DNA of 64,000 nt, taken from Salipiger pentaromativorans (GTDB lineage: Bacteria > Pseudomonadota > Alphaproteobacteria > Rhodobacterales > Rhodobacteraceae). Where the stretch lies: the NCBI RefSeq assembly GCF_024721115.1, contig NZ_JAMDHK010000018.1, positions 47,792-111,791 of the forward strand, written 5' to 3'. The notes under the pieces were generated by a model, which did not search any database, had not been told where the DNA came from, and was given only the letters and a program-made list of their open reading frames with translations. Each line of letters starts with the position of its first letter. Position 1 is the first letter of the stretch. This document shows, in pieces, positions 44,364-52,691 of the stretch. Made by a program: the position numbers and the translations under genes.

Positions 44364-45203
44364 TCAGACAGCCGCGTACTCTGCGGAAAAGCTTCGAAGA
44401 CCGTTTTGATCCTGACACCAGACTGTCCCGGAGGTGCCGGTCTCTTCATTGTGCAGTTGCAATTCGCAGGGCAGGGTGAGTGGCGCGAGGCCGCGGAACG
44501 AAAACCGGTGGGGCGATGTTTTCAACGCATCCGCCGCCAGATTCAGAAGCAGCGTGGCCTGCAATGGGCCATGCACAACAAGCCCGGAATAGGCTTCGGT
44601 TTCGGTGGCGTAGACGTAATCATAGTGAATGCGATGGGCATTGAACGTCAGCGCCGAATAGCGAAACAGAAGAACAGGATCCGGTGTCAGCGTCGATCTA
44701 AGCGTGGTGGGGTCACCCGCGTCAGCTGCGCTCTCGCCCGTGCGGGGGGTGGAAATCTCACGATAAACGATCGTTTGCTGCTCCCGGATACAAAGCCGGT
44801 TGCCACTCAGATACTCATGTTCGACGGTCACAAACACCAATGGTCCACTACGGCCCTGCTTGGCCACAATATCCCTGATCGAAGAGCGCCGGGTGATGGT
44901 TTCGCCGATTTTCAGCGGCGCGATATGTTTAACATCGCCGCCGGCCCACATCCGGGCGGGCAGCGGGACAGGGGGTAGGAATCCACCCCTTGCGGCATGG
45001 CCGTCTTCTGACAGGGCGGTCGCTGGCACGGTATCAAGGGAAATGCACCAATGAATTCCCAGCGGGACATCGCCTGATCCGTCCCAAAGATGCGGACCGA
45101 GCGTGGCGCGGAATTTGTCGATCAGCCCCTCCGTCAGAACGTCTTCTTTAGTCTCGGTGCGTCCCAGCCAGGGCGCCAGCGCGTCAAGGTCGATCTCACC
45201 CAT
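44364..45203 (-). CDS. Two-hotdog dehydratase (MaoC / FAS1-like, mesaconyl-CoA-hydratase type)
   Basis: 279 residues from ATG 45203 (MGEIDLDALAPWLGRTETKE). The N-terminal half is the FAS1-like dehydratase domain (MWAGGDVKHIAPLKIGETIT); the C-terminal half has the MaoC hotdog with LTFNAHRIHYDYVYATETE and YSGLVVHGPLQATLLLNLAA. Relatives hydrate mesaconyl-C4-CoA or similar branched enoyl-CoAs. Last gene of the eleven-gene minus operon, 11 bp after an acyl-CoA dehydrogenase. The AUG has no strong ribosome-binding site. Confidence 0.82.
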   Translation of the reverse strand: MGEIDLDALAPWLGRTETKEDVLTEGLIDKFRATLGPHLWDGSGDVPLGIHWCISLDTVPATALSEDGHAARGGFLPPVPLPARMWAGGDVKHIAPLKIGETITRRSSIRDIVAKQGRSGPLVFVTVEHEYLSGNRLCIREQQTIVYREISTPRTGESAADAGDPTTLRSTLTPDPVLLFRYSALTFNAHRIHYDYVYATETEAYSGLVVHGPLQATLLLNLAADALKTSPHRFSFRGLAPLTLPCELQLHNEETGTSGTVWCQDQNGLRSFSAEYAAV

Positions 45204-45214
45204 AATCCTGGCCT

Positions 45215-46378
45215 TCAGAACGATCTTGGCATGCCGAGGATATGTTCTCCGACATATGACAGGATCAGGTTGGTCGAGATCGGGGCGACCTGATAGAGGC
45301 GCGCCTCGCGGAACTTGCGCTCGACATCGTATTCCCGTGCGAAACCGAAGCCGCCATGGGTCTGGATGCAGGCATTGGCCGCTTCCCAGCTGGCCTCCGA
45401 AGCCAGCAGCTTGGCCATATTCGCCTGTGCTCCGCAATCCAGCCCAGCATCGAACCGCCTGCAGGCTTCAAAGCGCATCAGATTGGCGGCCTCGATGTTC
45501 ACATAGGACCTGGCGATAGGGAATTGCACGCCCTGGTTCTGGCCGATGGGGCGGTCAAAGACCATGCGGTCGCCGGCATAGGTGCGGGCCTTGTCGACGA
45601 ACCAGTATCCATCACCGATACATTCCGCCGCAATCAGGGTACGTTCGGCGTTCAGCCCGTCAAGAATATGGTAAAATCCGCGCCCCTCGGTCCCGATCAG
45701 GTTCTCGGCGGGGATTTCCAGGTTGTCGAAAAACACTTCATTGGTTTCGTGGCCGGGCATATTGGCGATGGGGCGGACCTCCATGCCGTTGCCGATCGCC
45801 TCTTTCAGATCGACCATGAAGATCGACAGGCCCTGCGATTTCTTCTTGACCTCGGCCAGCGGCGTGGTGCGTGCCAGCAGGATCATCAGGTCGGAATGCT
45901 GGATACGGCTGATCCAGACCTTCTGGCCATTGATCTCATACCGGTCGCCCTTTTTCACCGCCGTGGTCTTCAGTTTGGTGGTGTCGGTGCCGGTGGTCGG
46001 TTCGGTCACGGCCATGGATTGCAGGCGCAATTCGCCGCTGGCGATGCCGGGCAGATATTTCTGTTTCTGCTCCTCCGAACCATGCCGCAGCAGCGTGCCC
46101 ATATTGTACATCTGCCCGTGGCAATGGCCCGCGTTGCCGCCGCAGCGGTTCACCTCCTCCATGATGATCGAGGCTTCCGTCAGGCCCAGACCCGAGCCGC
46201 CGTATTCTTCTGGGATCATCGCGGCGAGCCAGCCCTCGCGGGTCAGCGCATCGACGAATTCCTCGGGGTAGGTTTCATCCTCGCCGAACTTGCGATGATA
46301 TTCTGGCGGAAACTGCGCGCAAAGTGCGCGCAAGGCGTCGCGCAGATCGGTGTGAGTGTCTGGGGCTGACGTCTGCAT
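45215..46378 (-). CDS. Acyl-CoA dehydrogenase (isovaleryl-type Glu position)
   Basis: 387 residues. It contains AMIPEEYGGSGLGLTEASII, AVTEPTTGTDTTKLKTTA and GQKVWISRIQHSDLMIL. The C-terminal position reads YQVAPISTNL, without the usual Glu, whereas DGLNAERTLIAAECIG supplies one at the isovaleryl-CoA dehydrogenase position. It shares the ending LGMPRSF-type with the 2097, 30770 and 54107 enzymes. It starts 3 bp after the lyase gene. Confidence 0.92.
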   Translation of the reverse strand: MQTSAPDTHTDLRDALRALCAQFPPEYHRKFGEDETYPEEFVDALTREGWLAAMIPEEYGGSGLGLTEASIIMEEVNRCGGNAGHCHGQMYNMGTLLRHGSEEQKQKYLPGIASGELRLQSMAVTEPTTGTDTTKLKTTAVKKGDRYEINGQKVWISRIQHSDLMILLARTTPLAEVKKKSQGLSIFMVDLKEAIGNGMEVRPIANMPGHETNEVFFDNLEIPAENLIGTEGRGFYHILDGLNAERTLIAAECIGDGYWFVDKARTYAGDRMVFDRPIGQNQGVQFPIARSYVNIEAANLMRFEACRRFDAGLDCGAQANMAKLLASEASWEAANACIQTHGGFGFAREYDVERKFREARLYQVAPISTNLILSYVGEHILGMPRSF

Positions 46379-46381
46379 CGG

Positions 46382-47176
46382 TTACTTCGCTCCTGAACCC
46401 GACGTTTCAAGAATTTCCTGCTCGGCACGCTGCCAAAGCTCATAGGAAATCGGGTTTTCGCTCTCTTCGAGGATATGACCGACCAGACCGATGGCGCGTG
46501 CCATGACGCCAAAGCCCCGCACGATCTTCCAGGGGAAGCCAAATTCACAGCAGATTGCTCCGATCGCCCCGGTGGCGTTAATCGGCAGCATCTTACCCGA
46601 TTTTTCTTCGGCAACGGCCTGAATTTTCTGGATCAACTCGATGTATTCACCGGACTTGCCGTTCTCGGCAGCGATCTGGAACAGGCGAGGTGTGCGCGGA
46701 TCGACCGGCTTGTGCACCGGATGTCCGAGCCCCGGCACGATCATCTTGCGGGCGCGGAATTTTTCCACCGTCTCGACGGCCAGCGCATCCAGATCGACAC
46801 CGGTGCCCAACTTGTCCTGTGGCAGTGCCTCGTAAAGCATTTTCGAGGCACCTTCCATAGAACCGACAAAGACGGTGCCCAGCCCACACAAGCCAGCCGC
46901 CACAGCCGCCTGAAGCGATTCCGGCGCCCCCATATAGGTCATCCGCGCCGCCAGGGCCGATGGCGTGATGCCATGTTCGACAAGGGTGATGATGATGGCG
47001 TTGAAGACGCGGCTTTCCTCGAGCGTGGCCTTGCGGCCCGTCAATTGCAGAAAGGCCAGATCGCCCAGGTTCATGTGGCCGAGGATTTCGTTCGGCAAGT
47101 CGAGCCCGCGCACGCAGATCTTGTCGGGGGTGCTCCAGGCAATGTCGGAGCTGATTTTTTCTTTGCGTTTTCCCAT
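46382..47176 (-). CDS. Citrate-synthase-fold lyase, citryl-CoA-lyase-like
   Basis: 264 residues from ATG 47176, which overlaps the SDR stop as TAATG. It is a paralogue of the 18323 protein. GLGHPVHKPVDPRTPRLF carries the conserved His (H152), and VFVGSMEGASKML aligns with FGGALDAAAKMF of ATP-citrate lyase. The expected Asp of NVDG is Thr (T202 in INATGAIG) and the expected His of SGAH is Ala (A76). It is therefore a divergent branch with uncertain chemistry, possibly C-C cleavage of a beta-hydroxy dicarboxyl-CoA. Confidence 0.8.
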   Translation of the reverse strand: MGKRKEKISSDIAWSTPDKICVRGLDLPNEILGHMNLGDLAFLQLTGRKATLEESRVFNAIIITLVEHGITPSALAARMTYMGAPESLQAAVAAGLCGLGTVFVGSMEGASKMLYEALPQDKLGTGVDLDALAVETVEKFRARKMIVPGLGHPVHKPVDPRTPRLFQIAAENGKSGEYIELIQKIQAVAEEKSGKMLPINATGAIGAICCEFGFPWKIVRGFGVMARAIGLVGHILEESENPISYELWQRAEQEILETSGSGAK

Positions 47177-48090
47177 TAGACCGGATCCCACGAAAAGACA
47201 TCCGCCGAAACTTCGAGCGGTGTGAATTGCGATTTGAGCGCGGGAATGGCGCGCTCGGCGATTTCATCGGCGGTCCAGCCGTCACCGGAGTGGACGGACC
47301 GGAGCGGGCGGGGCTGGTTGAACAGGAATATCTCGTTCATCCGCACTGCAAAGATTTGCCCCGACACATCCGCCGCGCGGTCGCTCATCAGGTAACAGGC
47401 CATCGGCGCGACCTTGGCGGGGGTCATCTTCTTGACCTTCTCGACCCGCGCCTTCTGTTCCTCCGTGTCGGTCTTGATCGACGATATCATCCGGCTCCAG
47501 GCGAAGGGCGCGATGCAGTTTGACCGCACGTTCCAGCGTTTCAGGTCGAGCGCTACCGATTTCGAGAAGGCCGCGATGCCCAGCTTTGCCGCCGAATAAT
47601 TCGCCTGCGCCAGATTGCCGATCAGCCCCGAGGTCGAGGTCATGTGCACGAGCGCGCCGCTTTCCTGTTCGCGGAAATAGTCGGCGGCCGCGCGGCTGGT
47701 ATTGAAGGCACCATAAAGATGGACCTTCACCACCGCGTCGAAATCCTCATAGGTCATCTTGTGGAAGTAACCGTCGCGCAGAATGCCGGCGTTGTTTACC
47801 ACCGCGTCGATGCGACCGAATTCCTTGACCCCGGCTTCGATCATCGCGCGCGCGGCATCGGGATCGGTGACAGAGCCGCCATCGGCAATGGCATCGCCCC
47901 CAGCGGCCCTGATCTCTTCGACGACTTTCTGCGCCGCAGTTTCTGTCTGACCGGTGCCTTTCAGGGATGCGCCCAGATCATTGACCACCACGGCGGCGCC
48001 TTCGGTAGCTGCCATCAAGGCGATATCACGCCCGATCCCACCGCCGGCCCCGGTGACCAGAACGACCTTTCCGTCAAGTGCTTTTGTCAT
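47176..48090 (-). CDS. Short-chain dehydrogenase, multifunctional-enzyme-2 type
   Basis: A 304-residue SDR resembling the 3-hydroxyacyl-CoA dehydrogenase domain of peroxisomal MFE-2: GKVVLVTGAGGGIGRDIALM, VVVNDLGASLKGTGQTETAA (a segment characteristic of this group), NNAGILRDGYFHKMTYEDFD, catalytic Ser in MTSTSGLIG and NYSAAKLG. The extra C-terminal part (DGWTADEIAERAIPALKSQF) is also group-typical. It probably oxidises an (R)-3-hydroxyacyl-CoA made by the MaoC-type hydratase of the same operon. Confidence 0.9.
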   Translation of the reverse strand: MTKALDGKVVLVTGAGGGIGRDIALMAATEGAAVVVNDLGASLKGTGQTETAAQKVVEEIRAAGGDAIADGGSVTDPDAARAMIEAGVKEFGRIDAVVNNAGILRDGYFHKMTYEDFDAVVKVHLYGAFNTSRAAADYFREQESGALVHMTSTSGLIGNLAQANYSAAKLGIAAFSKSVALDLKRWNVRSNCIAPFAWSRMISSIKTDTEEQKARVEKVKKMTPAKVAPMACYLMSDRAADVSGQIFAVRMNEIFLFNQPRPLRSVHSGDGWTADEIAERAIPALKSQFTPLEVSADVFSWDPV

Positions 48091-48102
48091 CTTCTTGCTC
48101 CC

Positions 48103-49062
48103 TCAGCGTGACTTGCGGTATTTGTCCAACCCGCCGGTGTGCATGACCCGGCCCATGAGCGGCACACCGATGATCTCTTCTGCTTTGACCGCCGCTGCGA
48201 TCAGCTTGTCCAGATCAATGCCGGTTTCGATGCCGAGCTCGTGACACAGGAACACTGCATCCTCGGTGCAGACATTTCCTGCGGCGCGCGCGTGGCCGTG
48301 GCCCGCGAAAGGACAGCCGCCAAGACCGGCGACGGAGCTTTCGAACATGTCCACGCCCATCGACAGGGCCGCATAAACGTTGGCGATCCCCAGCCCACGT
48401 GTGTCATGGATGTGCATACCGATGCGCGCCTCGGGCGCCAATTCGCGCAGGGCGCCGATCATCCGTTTGACCGCCTCGGGGTTTCCCCAACCCATGGTGT
48501 CGGCGACCACGAGGATCGGCACGGGGATGTTCTCTTCTTCGCATAGCTGAAGGATAAAGCGGAAATCGTCCAAGATGCGTTCTTGGGGGATGGGGCCCTC
48601 GAGGTTGCAGCCGAAAGCGGTCATCACATAGGCCGCGTCGACGGTATATCCCTCTTCCTTGTAAAGACGGACCCAGTCACGTTGTTTTTCCCGCATCTCG
48701 GCCGAGGAACAATTGTTGTTCGATTGGGCGAATGCTTCGGAAGGATAGAACAGCAGACGCGGGTCGATATCGACCTCATGCGCGGTCAGGGCCTTGCGAA
48801 ACCCTTTGTCGTTCAGCCACAGCGATGTGTAGTTCACGCCCGGTTTGCGCTTGATACGCTGGAACAACTCGCCGGTGTCCGCCATCTGAGGAACGTATTT
48901 CGGGCTGACAAAGCTGCCGACCTGAATGCGTTTCAAGCCGGTTTCGCTGAGCATGTCGATCAGTTCGATCCGCTCTTCGATCGGGTAAATCTTCTTTTCG
49001 ATCTGAAAACCCTCACGCGGGCCTTCTTCACGAAATTCTACGAATTTGGGAAAGTCGCTCAT
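48103..49062 (-). CDS. HMG-CoA lyase-like enzyme
   Basis: A 319-residue DRE-TIM-fold lyase from ATG 49062. It retains the metal-binding HIHDTRG and the Cys loop GLGGCPFAGHGHARAAGNV with CTEDAVF after it. Two departures from HMG-CoA lyases are visible. The catalytic Arg-Asp pair of GPRDGLQ is Arg-Glu (R16-E17 in GPREGFQ), and the Cys loop carries a longer insert than the usual GGCPYAxGATGN. It adjoins the biotin carboxylase subunits, as in leucine and terpene degradation clusters. It probably cleaves a 3-hydroxy-3-methylglutaryl-CoA analogue. Confidence 0.85.
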   Translation of the reverse strand: MSDFPKFVEFREEGPREGFQIEKKIYPIEERIELIDMLSETGLKRIQVGSFVSPKYVPQMADTGELFQRIKRKPGVNYTSLWLNDKGFRKALTAHEVDIDPRLLFYPSEAFAQSNNNCSSAEMREKQRDWVRLYKEEGYTVDAAYVMTAFGCNLEGPIPQERILDDFRFILQLCEEENIPVPILVVADTMGWGNPEAVKRMIGALRELAPEARIGMHIHDTRGLGIANVYAALSMGVDMFESSVAGLGGCPFAGHGHARAAGNVCTEDAVFLCHELGIETGIDLDKLIAAAVKAEEIIGVPLMGRVMHTGGLDKYRKSR

Positions 49063-49066
49063 TTCA

Positions 49067-51073
49067 TCACTCCTCGGATGGCAGGATCTCGGCGATGACC
49101 TGGCCGCGATCGACCATGTCCCCATTCGAGACGGATATATTGCTGGCGATCCCGGCCGCGGCCGCCCGGATCGAGATTTCGAGTTTCATGGATTCCATGA
49201 CCGCGACCACGTCGCCTTCGGCCACGCTCTGACCGTCGGAGACCTTGATTTCGACAATCATGCCGGTCAGCGGAGAGGTCACGGCGCGATCCGCCGCGGC
49301 ATCGCCGCCGGCAAAGGCAAGGGGCGCGGCGGGCCGAAAGACCAGGCGGCCTTCGGGCGTATCCAGTTCGATCACGCCCGCGTGCAGGCGCGCGTCGATC
49401 AGATGGACGGTGTCGCCTTCGCCGACACGCCAACGGCCCGGGGTCAGTTCACGTGCCGACAGTATCAGCGCCTCGCCTTTCTCCGAACGGATGGTGTACT
49501 TGGCACCCGGTTTGACAGGACTGACGCGCAGTTCTTCGGATACCTCGTCAGAATCGGTAAGCGTCACGCGCTGCCCCGCTTCAATCGCATCGCCGCCCAG
49601 TCCAAGCCGCCAGCCGGTAAAGGCATCACGGTTGGTCCAGGGATTGGCGTCTGTGTCGCTGCGCGACTGGGTCACGAAGAGAATGGCAGCGGTCGCCTTC
49701 CACAGATCTGGGCGGGTCAGGCCGGGTGCCTGTGTCAGCTCATCCAGCCTGCCGTCGATCCAGCGGGTATGCACCTGCATCCGTTCGAATTCATGGTTTC
49801 GCGCCAGCGCCGTCAGAAAGGCGCGATTGGTTTCGACACCTTCGACCGCGACATGATCAAGCGCCGTGGCTAGACGTGCCAATGCGGTTTCCCGGTCGGG
49901 CGCGTGCACGATCAGCTTGGCGATCATCGGGTCGTAGTAGGGCGTGACGGCATCGCCTTCTTCGACGCCGCTGTCGATGCGCAGGCCCGATGGCAGGCTG
50001 AGCGTGGAGAGCGTGCCCGTCGACGGGGCGAATTGCATCGCCGGATCTTCGGCGTAAAGCCGCGCCTCGACCGCGTGGCCGTTGATCGTCAGATCGTCCT
50101 GCACCAGTCCAAGGCCCGCGCCTTCGGCAATCCGCAGGTGAAGCGCGACAAGGTCCAGCCCGGTGATCGCTTCGGTGACGGGATGTTCCACCTGAATGCG
50201 CGGGTTCACCTCAAGGAAGAAATACTCGCCACCCGCGACCAGAAATTCGACCGTGCCCAGCCCGCGATAGTCCAGCGTTTCGCCCAAGCGCACCGCGTCG
50301 CGTGCGATGTCGTCCAGAAGCGTTCGGGGCAGACCCCAGGCCGGGGCTTCCTCGATGACCTTCTGGTGGCGGCGCTGAAGCGTGCAATCGCGTTCGAACA
50401 GATGCACCACATGGCCCTTGCCGTCACCTGCGATCTGCACTTCAACATGGCGCGCCTCGGGCAGGAAACGCTCCAACAGCAGCCCTTCGGAGCCGAAGGT
50501 GGATTTTGCTTCGCGCAGCGCGCCTTCGATGTCCTCGACCAGCGTGGTCTCGTCAGTGACGAGCCGTTGTCCGCGCCCACCACCGCCGCCGACCGCCTTG
50601 AGCAGCACCGGCAGGCCCATTTGGCGCACCTCCTCGGCAATCTGCTCGGGATCGGACCGCGCACCTTCGGCGCCCGAAATCACCGGGACGCTGGCCGCCA
50701 CGGCGGCCTCTTTGGCGCTGGCCTTGTCGCCGAAACGTTCAAGCGTTTCCGGCGTCGGCCCCATGAAGATCATGCCGGCGGCTTCGACCGAACGAGCAAA
50801 ATCGGGGTTTTCGGCCAGAAAGCCATAACCGGGATGGATCGCATCCGCGCCCACTGATTGCGCAGCGGCAATCACCGCGTCGATTTTCAGATAGCTCTGG
50901 GATGCAGGTCCGGCGCCGATACAGACAGATTTGCCAATCTCGCGGACATGCAGGGCATTGACGTCGGCCTGCGAATGCACGCCGACGGGAATGATACCGC
51001 TTGCCCGCGCAGTGCGCGCGATCCGGCAGGCAATTTCGCCGCGGTTGGCGATCAGAAGCGTCTTGATTTTCAC
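49067..51073 (-). CDS. Acyl-CoA carboxylase alpha subunit (biotin carboxylase + BCCP)
   Basis: A 668-residue subunit with the same architecture as 3-methylcrotonyl-CoA and geranyl-CoA carboxylase alpha chains. The biotin carboxylase domain (IKTLLIANRGEIACRIARTA, LKAVGGGGGRGQRLV, FLEVNPRIQVEHPVTEAITG) is followed by the BT linker and a C-terminal biotinyl domain. The acceptor Lys is K630 in VMESMKLEIS. It ends 4 bp before the HMG-CoA-lyase-like gene and starts 10 bp after the beta subunit stop. It supplies carboxybiotin to the beta subunit. Acceptor acyl-CoA inferred to be branched. Confidence 0.94.
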   Translation of the reverse strand: MKIKTLLIANRGEIACRIARTARASGIIPVGVHSQADVNALHVREIGKSVCIGAGPASQSYLKIDAVIAAAQSVGADAIHPGYGFLAENPDFARSVEAAGMIFMGPTPETLERFGDKASAKEAAVAASVPVISGAEGARSDPEQIAEEVRQMGLPVLLKAVGGGGGRGQRLVTDETTLVEDIEGALREAKSTFGSEGLLLERFLPEARHVEVQIAGDGKGHVVHLFERDCTLQRRHQKVIEEAPAWGLPRTLLDDIARDAVRLGETLDYRGLGTVEFLVAGGEYFFLEVNPRIQVEHPVTEAITGLDLVALHLRIAEGAGLGLVQDDLTINGHAVEARLYAEDPAMQFAPSTGTLSTLSLPSGLRIDSGVEEGDAVTPYYDPMIAKLIVHAPDRETALARLATALDHVAVEGVETNRAFLTALARNHEFERMQVHTRWIDGRLDELTQAPGLTRPDLWKATAAILFVTQSRSDTDANPWTNRDAFTGWRLGLGGDAIEAGQRVTLTDSDEVSEELRVSPVKPGAKYTIRSEKGEALILSARELTPGRWRVGEGDTVHLIDARLHAGVIELDTPEGRLVFRPAAPLAFAGGDAAADRAVTSPLTGMIVEIKVSDGQSVAEGDVVAVMESMKLEISIRAAAAGIASNISVSNGDMVDRGQVIAEILPSEE

Positions 51074-51083
51074 GGTTCGCTCC

Positions 51084-52691
51084 TCACATCCTGAACACGC
51101 CGAAGTTGGTTTCGACCTTGGGTCTGCGCGATGTTACATCCAGCATCAGCGCCATGACGTCACGGGTCTCACAGGGCTCGATCACGCTGTCGATCCAAAG
51201 GTTGGAAGCAAAATTATAGGCCCCCTGAAAATCTTCGTATTCCTTGCGGATCGGTGCCTTGAAGGCTTCCTCCTCCTCGGGGGTCCAGTTTCTGCCTTCG
51301 CGTTCGTTGATCTGCGCGCGGACCTGAGCCAGCACGCTGGCGGCCTGTTCCGGCCCCATGATTGCCGACCGTCCCGTCGGCCAGGCGAACATTGCGTCCG
51401 GCTGGAACGGGCGGCCCAGCATCGCCAGGTATCCCGCGCCGTAAGAGCCACCGGTGATGATTGTGAATTTCGGCACCCGGGCCGAAGACATGGCCGTGAT
51501 CATTTTAGCACCGGCCTTGGCAATGCCCATCTGCTCGACCTCGCGGCCCACCATGAAGCCGTTCACATCGGCCAGGAACAGCAGCGGAATATCACGCTGG
51601 ACGCAGAGATTGATGAAATGCGTCGCCTTCAGCGCGGCTTCGACGAAAAGCACGCCTGTATTGGCGATGATCCCGACCTCGTGGCCGTGGATGCGCCCCC
51701 AGCCGGTCATGATCGTGTCGCCATAAAGCGGCTTGAATTCGTGAAAATCGCTGCCGTCCACCAGCCGCGCGACGATCTCGCGGTTGTCTGTCGGCACCCT
51801 GGGATCGCGGCTGACAATGCCGTAGATTTCCTCGACCGGATAGGCCGGCGGGCGCGGCGCGGCGGGCGTCTTGCGGGGCCGGGGCTTTTCGCCCAGATGG
51901 CTGACGATCTCGCGGGTGATGGCCAGGGCGTGGGCGTCATCCTCGGCCAGATGGTCGGTCACGCCCGACACCGACGAATGCATCTTGCCGCCACCCAGTT
52001 CTTCGGCTTCGACCTTTTCGCCGGTTGCGGCAAAGGTCAATTCCGGTCCGCCCAGATACATAAAGCCCTGACCGCGCACGATCACCACTTCGTCACAGAG
52101 CGCGGGAATATATGCGCCACCCGCGGTGCAGGGCCCCATGACCACGGCGATTTGCGGCACACCATCGCCCGACATGCCGATCTGTTGGTGAAAGATGGAC
52201 CCGAACTGGCCTTCGTCAGGAAAGATGTTTTCCTGATCCGGCAGGAAGGCACCGCCGGAATCCACGAGGGTGATGACGGGCAGACGGTTCTTCCATGCGA
52301 TCTTCTGGGCGCGCACATGCTTGCGGGAAGTCATGCCGAAATAGGTGCCGCCCTTTACGGTGGCATCATTGGCGATGATCATGCACTGACGGCCTTCGAT
52401 CACACCGATGCCCGTGATGATGCCCGCGCCCGGTGGCACGCCTTCATATTTGTTCAACCCGGCCAGCTCGCCGAGTTCCAGGAATGGTGTACCCGGGTCG
52501 ATCAGCCTTTCAATTCTTTCGCGCGGCAGGATTTTGCCTTTGTCCACATGACGTTTGCGCGCCTTTTCGGGGCCGCCGACGCGCTGTTTGAGCCGGAGGG
52601 CATGTAGTTCATCGACCTTTTCGCGGTAAGACACGTCGTTGGCGCGGAAGTCGTCGGACCCGGTGTCGAGAAGGGATTTCATTCTTGTCAT
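51084..52691 (-). CDS. Acyl-CoA carboxylase beta subunit (carboxyltransferase)
   Basis: 535 residues, the usual length of MccB/LiuB/AtuC-type subunits. It contains GIGVIEGRQCMIIANDATVK, the oxyanion/CoA-binding GPCTAGGAYIPALCDEVVIV, YLGGPELTFAATGEKVEAEE, GFMVGREVEQMGIAKAGAKM and GGSYGAGYLAM. It overlaps the ligase stop by 4 nt. With the alpha subunit it would carboxylate a 3-methyl-2-enoyl-CoA such as 3-methylcrotonyl-, geranyl- or a cyclic analogue. Family-level evidence cannot distinguish these. Confidence 0.94.
   Translation of the reverse strand: MTRMKSLLDTGSDDFRANDVSYREKVDELHALRLKQRVGGPEKARKRHVDKGKILPRERIERLIDPGTPFLELGELAGLNKYEGVPPGAGIITGIGVIEGRQCMIIANDATVKGGTYFGMTSRKHVRAQKIAWKNRLPVITLVDSGGAFLPDQENIFPDEGQFGSIFHQQIGMSGDGVPQIAVVMGPCTAGGAYIPALCDEVVIVRGQGFMYLGGPELTFAATGEKVEAEELGGGKMHSSVSGVTDHLAEDDAHALAITREIVSHLGEKPRPRKTPAAPRPPAYPVEEIYGIVSRDPRVPTDNREIVARLVDGSDFHEFKPLYGDTIMTGWGRIHGHEVGIIANTGVLFVEAALKATHFINLCVQRDIPLLFLADVNGFMVGREVEQMGIAKAGAKMITAMSSARVPKFTIITGGSYGAGYLAMLGRPFQPDAMFAWPTGRSAIMGPEQAASVLAQVRAQINEREGRNWTPEEEEAFKAPIRKEYEDFQGAYNFASNLWIDSVIEPCETRDVMALMLDVTSRRPKVETNFGVFRM

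Noticed and set aside
49904..52607. Long plus-strand frames opposite the carboxylase subunits
   Set aside because: Both are complements of well-matched carboxylase alpha and beta genes, with shadow-type composition.
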